Source of the DNA: Spinacia oleracea
Lineage: Eukaryota; Streptophyta; Magnoliopsida; Caryophyllales; Amaranthaceae
Length of the DNA stretch: 64,000 bases
NCBI RefSeq assembly: GCF_020520425.1
Contig: NC_079488.1
Location: forward strand, 4,999,747 to 5,063,746
Direction: 5' to 3'
Positions 42,915 through 56,116 of this stretch are shown in pieces. Both the position numbers and the translations under genes were made by a program. Each line of letters opens with the position of its first letter. Positions within the stretch are counted from its first letter, which is position 1. Under the pieces are notes generated by a model that was not told the origin of the DNA, made no database searches, and saw only the letters and a program-made list of their open reading frames with translations.

Positions 42915-44327
42915 TGAAGGAAATAATGCCCTTGGTCCAAGTATGCATTCTATGTTAAGTCTAATAAATGCGGTTCAGTATTAATTAACAAGTTAATAAT
43001 TCAGTGAGATCAAGTGAGCTGAATGCCTAGCTAGAGGCCGCTTCAGTTCAAGTGGAATTAATGATATTAATCCACATCTTACTCTTGACTGAACCCGTAG
43101 GGTCACACAAATAGTACGTAAACGGATCAAGTATTTAATGGCATTAAATACTCCATCTATGAATATTCGGAACCGACGGATCTTGGTTTCAGTGGGAGCT
43201 AAGATCGTCACAGGCAACAAATGAATACTCCGGAAACGATGATATTGCCGGAAACGGAAATATGGATCGTATCGGAAATATAAATATTATCCAAGTCGTA
43301 GATGTTGCCGGAAACGGAAACATGGTACGTATCGGAAAATATTATCGGAAATGGAAATATTGCCAGAATCGGAAATATTGCTGGAAACGGAAATATTGTC
43401 AGAATCGGAAATATTACCGGAATCGGAAAATAATTCCGGAAACGGAAATATTAAATATTTGTTCGAAACGGAAATTAATTCCGGAATCGGAAATATTAAA
43501 TATTGTTCGTATCGGAAATGAATTCCGGAATCGGAAAATTTAATCGGAAGCGCATCGTACGAATAAGCATCGGACGAGGCCTGCCGGACGAGGCCCAGCA
43601 CGAAGCCAGGCCATCGCCCAGCAAGCCAAGCGCGCCGCACAAACAGCCACGCCAGGCCCAGCGCAAGGCCAGGCCCAGCAGGCTGCGCAGCGCGCACAGC
43701 GCGCACAGCACGCGCAGCGCGCAGCGCGCGCGGGCGCTGCGTGGGCTGCTGCTCGCGCGCACGCATGGGGCCCATCGTGGCAGCCGTGCGTGTGTGTGCA
43801 AGTGTTTGTGTTCGTGCACGTTTCCTAAAACATGCAGAGTTCGGTTAATGATTAAATTCCTAATTCTATTTGATAAATTAATTAAAATTAGAGTTCTTGT
43901 AGGATTCTAAGTTTAATTAATTTGTATCTGAATAGGATTTCGATTCCCTTTCCATACCCCTATAAATATGAGGCTAGGGCTCACAATTTATAACAAGTTT
44001 CAAAGTATTCAAAAGTGAGTTTTTTGAGAGAAAATTAAAACACACATCTTGCTCATAAAAGTGCCGAAATTTTCTAGTACCTTAAGGGCGAATCTAGTTG
44101 GTCAATCTTAAGGCGGATCCGGACGTGCTGTGGACTATCTACGGAGGGACGACACTTGGAGTCCTAAAGACTTGTTCTTGTTCGGTTCGGGCGCAGCTAG
44201 GGAGGGCACGCAACAAAGAGTATGCATCTAAATTATGCTATATGATTATGTGTAAATAATATGTTGTCCTGGGTTAATGGTTGTTTCCGCATGATCTATG
44301 TAATGTCATATGTATCATAACCTAACA
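42915..44327 (+). repeat. 5' LTR of the nested copia element
   Basis: 1413 bp, TATA box tataaata at 43961-43968. It shares subfamily differences with 51988-53397 (for example 'aggctagggctcac' where the outer LTRs have 'tggcctgggttcac'). Confidence 0.95.
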
Positions 44328-45329
44328 GTGGTATCAGAGCCTCTTATTATTTTCATAATCTAAATTGCATGAACATGGTTAAATATTACAAATTTGCAAG
44401 AATTAAAAGGGGTGATTAATTTTCGTAATTGTTAATTAATTGCAAATTGCGTTTATTTAATTATACGTACGCAGTTTTTCGGCAGTTTCTTCGTTACTCA
44501 TCCGAATTGAGTGATTTTTGTGTCAATTCCGCATGTAAAAGGCATTCTAAAATTTTGACAAAAATAATAATTTTCTGCCGAACCCAGAATTCTCAAATTC
44601 GAAGCCTAACTATGACTTTTCGAAGGTTTTAGTTTTTCGAATGCAAAATTTCGTAAATTTAAGATGTTAAATTAAATATTTGCGATTCTTGTTGATAAAT
44701 CTTGAATTTTTGATTGACCTACTGCATATGTTTAACAAGTTTGAATGCCTAGTCTTGTTAATTATGCAATCTAATTTTTAATTATGATTAATTTGTTGAA
44801 AATTAGAATAATTTAGAATTAATTTGATTTTCATAATTAATTGTAATTTAATTAGAAACCTATGATTAAAAACCACCATAAAAATTGTAAATTTATGATA
44901 AATTTTAAATTTTTATGACCTAGACTTGAATCCATAACAATCGGAAATCAATTGGATAATAAATTTTCGATTTTTCGCCCTAAAATTATGAAATTAATAT
45001 TATTTATTAATTTGTCATTAATTTTAAATATAAATTTTAAATTTTTATGCGATTCGTTCATAAAACTTGCACGCACGAAGCAATGGACGCTTCGTGTTAC
45101 CCTTAAGGGGTGTTGTATAATGCGGGCATGCGACGACGAGCAAGGGAGCTCGTCGCCCGTGCGGCACGAATGCAATGAGCAAGGGCGTAGTGCACGAGCA
45201 CAAGGCAGCAGCCCTGCCTTGTGTCGTGTGCCACGAGCAATGGACGAATGGGCATGGGCGAAGGGCGAGCCAAGGCAGTCGCGTGTGGGCAGCAAGCGAG
45301 CTGCGCCACAACGCGCGCTGCCTTGCACA

Positions 45330-45560
45330 AGAGCGCGCAGCCTCGCGCGCAGCGAGCGCAAGCTCGCGTGCCACGAGCGCTGCGCCCAGCATTGCTCGCG
45401 CGCACAACGAGCGAGGACTCGCGCGCGCACAGCCAGCATTGCTCGCGCGCACAGCGAGCGATGTCGCCCGCCCAGCGAGCGATGTCGCGCGCCCAGCGAG
45501 CGATGGCTCGCGCGCCCAGCAAGCGATGTCGCGCGCGCACTGCGAGCGATAGCTCGCGTG
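45330..45560 (+). repeat. Hairpin array in the nested leader, diverged
   Basis: Counterpart of 39013-39140, with units such as cccagcgagcgatgtcgcgc and an added 'gctcgcgcgcacaacgagcg' type. The order and number of units differ from the outer element, showing fast turnover. Confidence 0.75.
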
Positions 45561-47157
45561 CGATGAGCGCTCGCGCGCGCAGCGAGCACCAATGCGTGCG
45601 GAGGCTTGCGATGGGGATGCAGCAGCTATGCGACGAGCGCATGGGCTGCGCGCACATGGCCAGCAATGGCTGTGTGCGTGCGGCCCATGGGCGTGCAACA
45701 CGTAGGGTGTTTGCGTTACGATTAAAGATCGTTTTGAATGTTTAATTTGAAAATTTCAGTTCACGTAATTTTAATTAATTTTAAAATTAATAATTTAAAT
45801 TATTTTCTTGGATTTTAATTTTGAATATTGTAATTATAATAAATTTTATTTATTCTAATTATTTTACTAAAATTAAAATCATGAATTAATTTAAATACGA
45901 CTGAAATTAAATTAAACTTTTTGGATTCAATTATAAATTTATATGAGCTTTAAATTTTAATTAAATTTGTATGTTTCCGGTTAGACTAGAAATACATTTT
46001 TATGTTTAAAATTAGTAAAGCATATAAATTTATTGGTTTAAGTGGGAGCGCTTTTAGTCATAAACTCTTGATTAGGTCTACAAATCCTTAAGGTTAAAAC
46101 AACTTGATTAGAATTAATAAGGACTTAATAATTGGTAGATTATTGGTGCCCTTGATTAATTGCTGCAAATGTTTACGTGATGCATAATGTGTTTTACTAA
46201 CCAGCTATGTGGGCCATTCATGATAATGAATGGGTGAATGGTATATATTGTATATGTACTGTTTTGCAGGTTATGAAGTGACTAGTATGGCCCAAATAGG
46301 ATAGAAAATATGGTCTGCGTACCATTAATTTGAATGTAATTGGTCTAAAGTACCAAAGTTATTTTTCAATTCAAATATGGTCTGCGAACCATCAAATAGT
46401 TGTAATTAGTTATAGCTTATCCTATTTGAAGAAAATGGTGCCTCCCACGGAGATTTTCAAGACGGACTTTGAAGTCAAAACTTCAAGATGAAGTCGGGCC
46501 ATACTAGATCACATTTATCTTATGCATGTTTTAAGTTATTCATTGTTTTAAATATGTCTTAAAATGCATGAGATCAAAAGCTTGATTATGTTGCATGATT
46601 AAGGATTTTAGTTCACTTAAAATCTAACCAACATAGTAAGAGCCTTAAGTTCCAAACTTAAAAATTGAGTTAAAAGGTGCCATGCCAAAATATACACTTG
46701 CTTGGATATCCTTTACATCAATCTAGTAATAGTTTTCGCTCAGCGAGGTGTTACTTATTGGTCCTAAAGGGGCAAGGTACACAAATAATTGTGAGTACAT
46801 GTTAGTTTTGGTGAAACTCAACGATATAAGTAAGGAGTCCTTTTATGTCGTGGCAAAATCGATAGGTTTACCTAATAAAGTTCTTAGACGTACCTATCAA
46901 CCAAGAATAGTTTCTAGACTATTAGCAAAAGGCTTTTGCTTACCTAAGATGTTCTAGGATTAAGTCGACAAACTGTGCTTAGTTCTTCAATGATTTTAGG
47001 ATCTTGGAATCATTTTATTCACACCTACCGGAACACATAATTTGAATAAAATGCTTAATAAACATTGAATTATGCATGTATGCTAGAATTTAAGTTTATT
47101 AAGAGAAACTGTGAATGGTTATTTATTTGTTTATTCTTTTCAATTGTAGTTTTTAAT

Positions 47158-50100
47158 ATGGCAAACAACAATTCATTCAACATTCGATCAATTCTCGAAA
47201 AGGAGAAGTTGAACGGGAAAAACTTCCTTGACTGGCAAAGGAACTTGCAAATAGTTCTTATGCAGGAAGAAAAGGAGTATGTCCTAGATGAGGCGATGCC
47301 CGAAGCTGCAGGCGACGGGGTCACTCAGGCAGCCCTCAATCGTTGGATTGATGCCAACAAGGATGTGAAATGTCTAATGCTCGCCACCATGAGTGCGGAT
47401 CTGCAGAAAACGTTCATCAACTCAGATGCTTTCACAATCATCAGTGAGTTGAAGAACATGTTCCAAGATCTGGCTCGAGTCGAAAGATTCGAGACTCATA
47501 GGCAAATTCTTGAGACCAAACTTAAGAAAGGCGAGCCCGTAAGTCCACATGTTCTCAAAATGATTGGACTCATTGAGAATATGAGTCGGCTGGATTAGCA
47601 ATTTTCTCAGGAAATGGCTATAGACACCATCCTCCATTCTCTTCATAGCGGGTATGATCAGTTCAAACTGAACTACAGTATGAATAGTCTGGACAAAACG
47701 CTCACTGAGCTTCACGGTATGCTGAAGACCGCTGAAAAGACGCTCAAAAGTGATAAGCAGGATGTGCTTATGGTGCGTGGGGGCAAGTTCAAGAAATCTG
47801 GAAAGAAGAGGAATGCTAAGAAAGGTGGCAACAAGGCCAGCCCAACTAAGCAAATTGGCGCCAAATCTGTAAAGAGGAAGGTCAGTCAACCCACTTCTGA
47901 ATCCGAATGCTTCTACTGCAAGAAGAAGGGGCATTGGAAGAGAGATTGCTTGAAGCTAAAGGAAGATCAGAAGAACGGAACAGTCGTTCCATCTTCAGGT
48001 ATTTTCGTTATAGACTGTATACTTGCAAATTCAACTTCTTGGGTATTAGATACAGGTTGTGGCTCACACTTATGTTCCAATCCACAGGGACTAAGAAGAA
48101 GTAGAAAGTTAAGCAAGGGTGAAGTCGACCTACGAGTGGGAAATGGAGCACGGATTGCTGCATTAGCTGTAGGAACTTACTATTTGTCGTTGCCCTCCGG
48201 GCTAGTTTTGGAACTGGAAGAATGTTTCCATGTTCCAAGTCTTACTAAAAACATCATTTCAGTTTCTTGCTTAGATGCTAAGGGATTCTCCTTTTTAATA
48301 AAAGACAATAGTTGTTCGTTTTATTTTAAAGAGATGTTTTATGGATCTGCTAGATTAGTCAATGGACTTTATTTATTAGATCACGACAAACAAGTATATA
48401 ACATAAATACCAAAAAGGCCAAAAAGGATGATTCAGATCTCACCTATCTGTGGCATTGTCGATTAGGCCATATAAACTTGAAACGCTTAGAAAGACTTCA
48501 AAGGGAAGGAATTCTAGAACCATTTGACTTAGAGGATTATGGTAAATGCGAATCATGTTTACTTGGCAAAATGACAAAGCAACCTTTCTCTAAAGTTGGA
48601 GAAAGAGAAAATGAACTATTGGGTTTAATCCATACAGATGTATGTGGACCAATGAGTACAAATGCTAGAGGTGGTTTCAGCTACTTTATCACTTTCACTG
48701 ATGACTTCAGTAGGCATGGTTATGTCTACCTAATGAAGCATAAGTCTGAATCCTTTGACAAATTCAAGGAATTTCAGAGTGAAGTAGAGAATCAATTAGG
48801 CAAGAAGATTAAGGCACTGCGGTCTGATAGAGGCGGTGAATATCTGAGCTATGAATTTGATGACCATCTGAAAGAATGTGGAATTCTATCAGAATTGACT
48901 CCTCCTGGAACACCACAATGGAACGGTGTGTCGGAACGGAGGAACAGAACCTTGCTAGACATGGTCAGGTCAATGATGGGTCAGGCCGAACTTCCATTAG
49001 AATTTTGGGGACATACACTAAATACAGCTGCACTCACTATAAATAGAGCTCCGTCTAAAGCTGTCGAAAAGACTCCATACGAATTATGGTTTGGAAAGCC
49101 TCCAAATGTGTCTTTTCTTAAGATTTGGGGATGTGAAGTATACGTCAAACGATTAATTTCAGACAAACTTCATCCAAAATCTGACAAATGTATCCTTGTG
49201 GGCTATCCAAAGGAAACAAAGGGGTATTACTTCTACAATACATCTGAGAACAAAGTGTTTGTTGCTCGAGATGGTGTCTTTTTGGAGAAGGATCACATTT
49301 CCAAAATGACAAGTGGGAGAAAAGTAGACCTCGAAGAAATTCGAGTCGAACAACAAACTCTAGAGAATGCTCAAGATGACATTCAGGATGAAACTCAGAG
49401 ATCTTTAGAAGAATCTGGTGAGAATCATGGTCAATCTAGAAATGTTACCCCGCGTAGATCGCAAAGATATAGATCTCAACCGGAAAGGTACTTAGGTATT
49501 TTGACGAACGAGAGCTATGACGTTCTATTACTTGAAAGTGATGAACCTGCGACTTACAAGCAAGCTATGACGAGCCCTAGCTCCAAGCAGTGGCAAGAAG
49601 CCATGCAATCTGAATTAGACTCCATGTCTGAAAACCAAGTATGGGATTTGGTCGATTTGCCAGATGGCTACCAAGCCATTGGAAGCAAATGGGTTTTCAA
49701 ACTGAAAAAGGACAAGGATGGGAAACTTGAAATTTTCAAATCTAGATTGGTCGCAAAAGGTTACAGGCAAGTCCACGGTGTGGATTACGATGAAACCTTT
49801 TCACCAGTTGCAATGCTAAAGTCTATTCGAATAATGTTAGCAATCGCTGCATATTACGATTACGAAATATGGCAGATGGATGTCAAAACTGCTTTCTTAA
49901 ACGGCGTTTTAACAGAAACTGTGTTTATGACACAGCCTGAAGGTTTTGAGGATCCAAAGAATGCTAAAAAGGTATGCAAGCTAAAGAAGTCAATCTACGG
50001 ATTGAAGCAGGCATCCAGGAGCTGGAATATACGTTTTGATGAAGCAGTCAGTGACTTTGGTTTCATCAAGAACGCGGACGAATCTTGTGTATACAAGAAG

Positions 50101-51123
50101 GTCAGTGGGAGCAAAATTGCTTTCCTAGTATTATATGTCGACGACATATTGCTTATCGGAAATGACATTCCTATGTTGAACTCTGTCAAGATTTGGCTTG
50201 GGAAATGTTTTTCGATGAAGGATCTAGGAGAAGCACAGTACATATTGGGCATCAAGATTTACAGAGATAGATCTAAAAAGATGATTGGACTTAGTCAAAG
50301 CACTTATATCAATAAAGTGCTTGATAGGTTCAAGATGGCGGACTCCAAGCGAGGCTACCTACCCATGTCTCATGGAATGACTCTAAGCAAGACTCAGTGC
50401 CCAAAAACACTTGATGAGCGTAGACGAATGAATGGGATTCCATATGCATCATTGATTGGTTCAATAATGTATGCTATGATATGTACACGCCCGGATGTTG
50501 CGTACGCACTCAGTGCTACGAGCAGATACCAGTCAGACCCAGGAGAGGCGCATTGGACTGCTGCCAAGAATATTCTGAAGTACCTGAAAAGGCACAAAGA
50601 TGACTTCCTGGTCTATGGTGGAGATGATGAATTAATTGTTAAAGGCTATACGGACGCAAGTTTCCAAACCGACAAAGATGATTTTAGATCACAGTCTGGG
50701 TTTGTCTTCTGCCTCAACGGAGGAGCAGTAAGCTGGAAAAGTGCTAAGCAAAGCACCATTGCGGATTCTACAACTGAAGCGGAGTACATTGCTGCACATG
50801 AAGCAGCAAAGGAAGCTATATGGCTAAGGAAGTTCATAGGTGAACTGGGTGTAGTCCCCTCCATTAAAGGACCAATAGCCCTGTATTGTGATAATAACGG
50901 AGCTATTGCACAGGCAAAAGAGCCTAGACACCACCAGAGAGTCAAGCATGTACTTCGTAGATTTCACCTTCTACGAGAGTTCGTTGAAAGAAAAGAAGTC
51001 GAGATAAGCAAAATTGGAACTGATGACAACATATCAGATCCATTAACTAAACCTCTGCCGCAGGCGAAGCACAACTCGCACACTGCAGCTATGGGAATCA
51101 AGCATATTGGAGAATGGCTTTGA
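47158..51123 (+). pseudogene. gag-pol of the nested copia element, one stop in gag
   Basis: The frame runs from ATG 47158 to a TGA at 51121-51123, about 1320 codons. A TAG at 47596-47598 interrupts gag about 146 codons in; at the same place the outer copy has a Gln codon. After it all domains are open: zinc knuckle CFYCKKKGHWKRDC, protease DTGCGSH, integrase, reverse transcriptase (WQMDVKTAFLNG, LYVDDILLIGND) and RNase H (YCDNNGAIAQ) followed by the conserved end ADIF-like region (NISDPLTKPL). The single nonsense change would abolish Gag-Pol unless read through. Confidence 0.95.
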
Positions 51124-51987
51124 TGTCTCTGTTTAATGTTTTAAAGTTTTAGAGTTTAAATATTTGTAAAACATTATTGGTTAATCATTCACAATAAATG
51201 AAATGAATTCATTTTTCCATTTAATTTGTGGTTTATTAAATGATGAGTCCCTTCAATTTGACGATATATTCAAGATAGACTGTCAGGACCAGTCCTGTGA
51301 CTAAGAAATGTCTATCAAGTGAACTTGAATGTCAAAGGTTGAAAATGGTCCCTAATCGGAGTTTTCTATAAAATTGGACGCATAGAAAACGTTAGACGAT
51401 TAGAATGCAAGATGACTAGTAGTTCTGTTTCTTGAACTATGTGGACATGGCAATGTCATAATCATTTGCATAGATACTTACTTTGGGAAGACTAGTATCG
51501 GACAAGACCTATGAAACTTTACTGTAAGAGATGAAAGTCTGTCATAAGTAAATTTCATTAAATTATTAGACACTAAATCCTCAATACCTGAGTGATTTGA
51601 GATTACTTGTTTGAGAACTGGTTGCTTTGACGTTGACCAACCGTCGCACCGTAAAAGGAGGCTATAAAGGCAACGCTCAGGTAATCACCTATCCAACGAA
51701 GTCTAATCCCAAGATCGCAAGATTGGGATTGTCCTCCCATAAATCGGGATGAGATGCTTAAAAGTTGTACAAGGCCACTCGGAGAGCTAGAAACTGTGAA
51801 ATGCATGGCCGTGCTCGGATGAATCATAGGCTATGATTATCTGTTTATTTGATCAGTTGAACTCTGAAACCGAGGAACACCTCTGGACATAATAAGGATG
51901 ACAACTCTTACCTTATGTTCAAGAGCAAGCATCGAGCGACAAAGGAATTAGGAAATGCACACTTGTCCCTAAGGACAAGTGGGAGAC
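51124..51987 (+). other. 3' untranslated part and polypurine tract of the nested element
   Basis: 864 bp between the pol stop and the 3' LTR, no credible gene. It is repeated with few differences at 55249-56116 in the outer element. It ends in the polypurine tract aagtgggagac before TGAAGG. Confidence 0.85.
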
Positions 51988-53397
51988 TGAAGGAAATAAT
52001 GCCCTTGGTCCAAGTATGCATTCTATGTTAAGTCTAATAAATGCGGTTCAGTATTAATTAACAAGTTAATAATTCAGTGAGATCAAGTGAGCTGAATGCC
52101 TAGCTAGAGGCCGCTTCAGTTCAAGTGGAATTAATGATATTAATCCACAGCTTACTCTTGACTGAACCCGTAGGGTCACACAAATAGTACGTAAACGGAT
52201 CAAGTATTTAATGGCATTAAATACTCCATCTATGAATATTCGGAACCGACGGATCTTGGTTTCAGTGGGAGCTAAGATCGTCACAGGCAAGACATGAATA
52301 CTCCGGAAACGATGATATTGCCGGAAACGGAAATATGGATCGTATCGGAAATATAAATATCCAAGTCGTAGATGTTGCCGGAAACGGAAACATGGTACGT
52401 ATCGGAAAATATTATCGGAAATGGAAATATTGCCAGAATCGGAAATATTGCCGGAAACGGAAATATTGTCAGAATCGGAAATATTACCGGAATCGGAAAA
52501 TAATTCCGGAAACGGAAATATTAAATATTTGTTCGAAACGGAAATTAATTCCGGAATCGGAAATATTAAATATTGTTCGTATCGGAAATGAATTCCGGAA
52601 TCGGAAAATTTAATCGGAAGCGCATCGTACGAATAAGCATCGGACGAGGCCTGCCGGACGAGGCCCAGCACGAAGCCAGGCCATCGCCCAGCAAGCCAAG
52701 CGCGCCGCACAAACAGCCACGCCAGGCCCAGCGCAAGGCCAGGCCCAGCAGGCTACGCAGCGCGCACAGCGCGCACAGCACGCGCAGTGCGCAGCGCGCG
52801 CGGGCGCTGCGTGGGCTGCTGCTCGCGCGCACGCATGGGGCCCATCGTGGCAGCCGTGCGTGTGTGTGCAAGTGTTTGTGTTCGTGCACGTTTCCTAAAA
52901 CATGCAGAGTTCGGTTAATGATTAAATTCCTAATTCTATTTGATAAATTAATTAAAATTAGAGTTCTTGTAGGATTCTAGGTTTAATTAATTTGTATCTG
53001 AATAGGATTTCGATTCCCTTTCCATACCCCTATAAATATGAGGCTAGGGCTCACAATTTATAACAAGTTTCAAAGTATTCAAAAGTGAGTTTTTTGAGAG
53101 AAAATTAAAACACACATCTTGCTCATAAAAGTGCCGAAATTTTCTAGTACCTTAAGGGCGATTCTAGTTGGTCAATCTTAAGGCGGATCCGGACGTGCTG
53201 TGGACTATCTACGGAGGGACGACACTTGGAGTCCTAAAGACTTATTCTTGTTCGGTTCGGGCGCAGCTAGGGAGGGCACGCAACAAAGAGTATGCATCTA
53301 AATTATGCTATATGATTATGTGTAAATAATATGTTGTCCTGGGTTAATGGTTGTTTCCGCATGATCTATGTAATGTCATATGTATCATAACCTAACA
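51988..53397 (+). repeat. 3' LTR of the nested copia element
   Basis: 1410 bp, TATA box at 53031-53038, ends CCTAACA and is followed by the GGTGT duplication and the resumed outer pol frame. Confidence 0.95.
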
Positions 53398-53402
53398 GGT
53401 GT

Positions 53403-55248
53403 CTTTTTGGAGAAAGATCACATTTCCAAAATGACAAGTGGGAGAAAAGTAGAGCTCGAAGAAATTCGAGTCGAACAACAAACTCTAGAGAATGCTCAAG
53501 ATGACATTCAGGATGAAACTCAGAGATCTTTAGAAGAATCTGGTGAGAATCATGGTCAATCTAGAAATGTTACCCCGCGTAGATCGCAAAGATATAGATC
53601 TCAACCGGAAAGGTACTTAGGTATTTTGACGAACGAGAGCTATGACGTTCTATTACTTGAAAGTGATGAACCTGCGACTTACAAACAAGCTATGACGAGC
53701 CCTAGCTCCAAGCAATGGCAAGAAGCCATGCAATCTGAATTGGACTCCATGTCTGAAAACCAAGTATGGGATTTGGTCGATTTGCCAGATGGCTATCAAG
53801 CCATTGGAAGCAAATGGGTTTTCAAACTGAAAAAGGACAAGGATGGGAAACTTGAAGTTTTCAAAGCTAGATTGGTTGCAAAAGGTTACAGGCAAGTCCA
53901 CGGTGTGGATTACGATGAAACTTTTTCACCAGTTGCAATGCTAAAGTCTATTCGGATAATGTTAGCAATCGCTGCATATTACGATTACGAAATATGGCAG
54001 ATGGATGTCAAAACTGCTTTCTTAAACGGCGTTTTAACAGAAACTGTGTTTATGACACAGCCTGAAGGTTTTGAGGATCCAAAGAATGCTAAAAAGGTAT
54101 GCAAGCTAAAGAAGTCAATCTACGGATTGAAGCAGGCATCCAGGAGCTGGAATATACGTTTTGATGAAGCAGTCAGTGACTTTGGTTTCATCAAGAACGC
54201 AGACGAATCTTGTGTATACAAGAAGGTCAGTGGGAGCAAAATTTCTTTCCTAGTATTATATGTCGACGACATATTACTTATCGGAAATGACATTCCTATG
54301 TTGAACTCTGTCAAGATTTGGCTTGGGAAATGTTTTTCGATGAAGGATCTAGGAGAAGCACAGTACATATTGGGCATCAAGATTTACAGAGATAGATCTA
54401 AAAGGATGATTGGACTTAGTCAAAGCACTTATATCAATAAGGTGCTTGATAGGTTCAAGATGGCGGACTCCAAGCGAGGCTACCTACCCATGTCTCATGG
54501 AATGACTCTAAGCAAGACTCAGTGCCCAAAAACACTTGATGAGCGTAGACGAATGAATGGGATTCCATATGCATCATTGATTGGTTCAATAATGTATGCT
54601 ATGATATGTACACGCCCGGATGTTGCGTACGCACTCAGTGCTACGAGCAGATACCAGTCAGACCCAGGAGAGGCGCATTGGACTGCTGCCAAGAACATTC
54701 TGAAGTACCTAAAAAGGCACAAAGATGACTTCCTGGTCTATGGTGGAGATGATGAATTAATTGTTAAAGGCTATACGGACGCAAGTTTCCAAACCGACAA
54801 AGATGATTTTAGATCACAGTCTGGGTTTGTCTTCTGCCTCAACGGAGGGGCAGTAAGCTGGAAAAGTGCTAAGCAAAGCACCATTGCGGATTCTACAACT
54901 GAAGCGGAGTACATTGCTGCACATGAAGCAGCAAAGGAAGCTATATGGCTAAGGAAGTTCATAGGTGAACTTGGTGTAGTCCCCTCCATTAAAGGACCAA
55001 TAGCCCTGTATTGTGACAATAACGGAGCTATTGCACAGGCAAAAGAGCCTAGACACCACCAGAGAGTCAAGCATGTACTTCGTAGATTTCACCTTCTACG
55101 AGAGTTCGTTGAAAGAAAAGAAGTCGAGATAAGCAAGATTGGAACTGATGACAACATATCAGATCCATTAACTAAACCTCTGCCGCAAGCGAAGCACAAC
55201 TCGCACACTGCAGCTATGGGAATCAAGCATATTGGAGAATGGCTTTGA
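53403..55248 (+). pseudogene. gag-pol of the outer copia element, second part
   Basis: Resumes at FLEKDHISKM and runs without a stop through reverse transcriptase (WQMDVKTAFLNG, LYVDDILLIGND) and RNase H (YCDNNGAIAQ) to a TGA at 55246-55248. It is nearly identical to the same part of the nested element. It has no start codon of its own; ATG codons before it belong to LTR sequence. Confidence 0.93.
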
Positions 55249-56116
55249 TGTCTCTATTTAATGTTTTAAAGTTTTAGAGTTTAAATATTTGTAAAACATT
55301 ATTGGTTAATCATTCACAATAAATGAAAAAAATTCATTTTTCCATTTAATTTGTGGTTTATTAAATGATGAGTCCCTTCAATTTGACGATATATTCAAGA
55401 TAGACTGTCAGGACCAGTCCTGTGACTAAGAAATGTCTATCAAGTGAACTTGAATGTCAAAGGTTGAAAATGGTCCCTAATCGGAGTTTTCTATAAAATT
55501 GGACGCATAGAAAACGTTAGACGATTAGAATGCAAGATGACTAGTAGTTCTGTTTCTTGAACTATGTGGACATGGCAATGTCATAATCTATCATTTGCAT
55601 AGATACTTACTTTGGGAAGATTAGTATCGGACAAGACCTATGAAACTTTACTGTAAGAGATGAAAATCTGTCATAAGTAAATTTCATTAAATTATTAGAC
55701 ACTAAATCCTCAATAACTGAGTGATTTGAGATTACTTGTTTGAGAACTGGTTGCTTTGACGTTGACCAACCGTCGCACCGTAAAAGGAGGCTATAAAGGC
55801 AACGCTCAGGTAATCACCTATCAAACGAAGTCTAATCTCAAGATCGCAAGATTGGGATTGTCCTCCCATAAATCGGGATGAGATGCTTAAAAGTTGTACA
55901 AGGCCACTCGGAGAGCCAGAAACTGTGAAATGCATGGCCGTGCTCGGATGAATCATAGGCTATGATTATCTGTTTATTTGATCAGTTGAACTCTGAAACC
56001 GAGGAACACCTCTGGACATAATAAGGATGACAACTCTTACCTTATGTTCAAGAGCAAGCATCGAGCGACAAAGGAATTAGGAAATGCACACTTGTCCCTA
56101 AGGACAAGTGGGAGAC
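55249..56116 (+). other. 3' untranslated part and polypurine tract of the outer element
   Basis: Counterpart of 51124-51987, no gene. It ends aagtgggagac before the LTR. Confidence 0.85.

Larger units (their letters stand above)
42915..53397 (+). mobile_element. Nested Ty1/copia element, complete, 10.5 kb
   Basis: LTRs 42915-44327 and 51988-53397, same family as the outer element. An exact GGTGT target duplication lies at 42910-42914 and 53398-53402, proving insertion into the outer pol gene. The primer binding site tggtatcagagcc starts at 44329 and the polypurine tract aagtgggagac lies at 51977-51987. gag-pol is intact except for one TAG in gag. The element is in the same orientation as its host. 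By eye its LTRs differ at about nine positions plus a 3-bp indel. Confidence 0.96.

Noticed and set aside
53380-53402. Independent start of a pol gene at 53380
   Set aside because: The first codons are LTR sequence fused by chance to the resumed outer pol frame; there is no separate gene.
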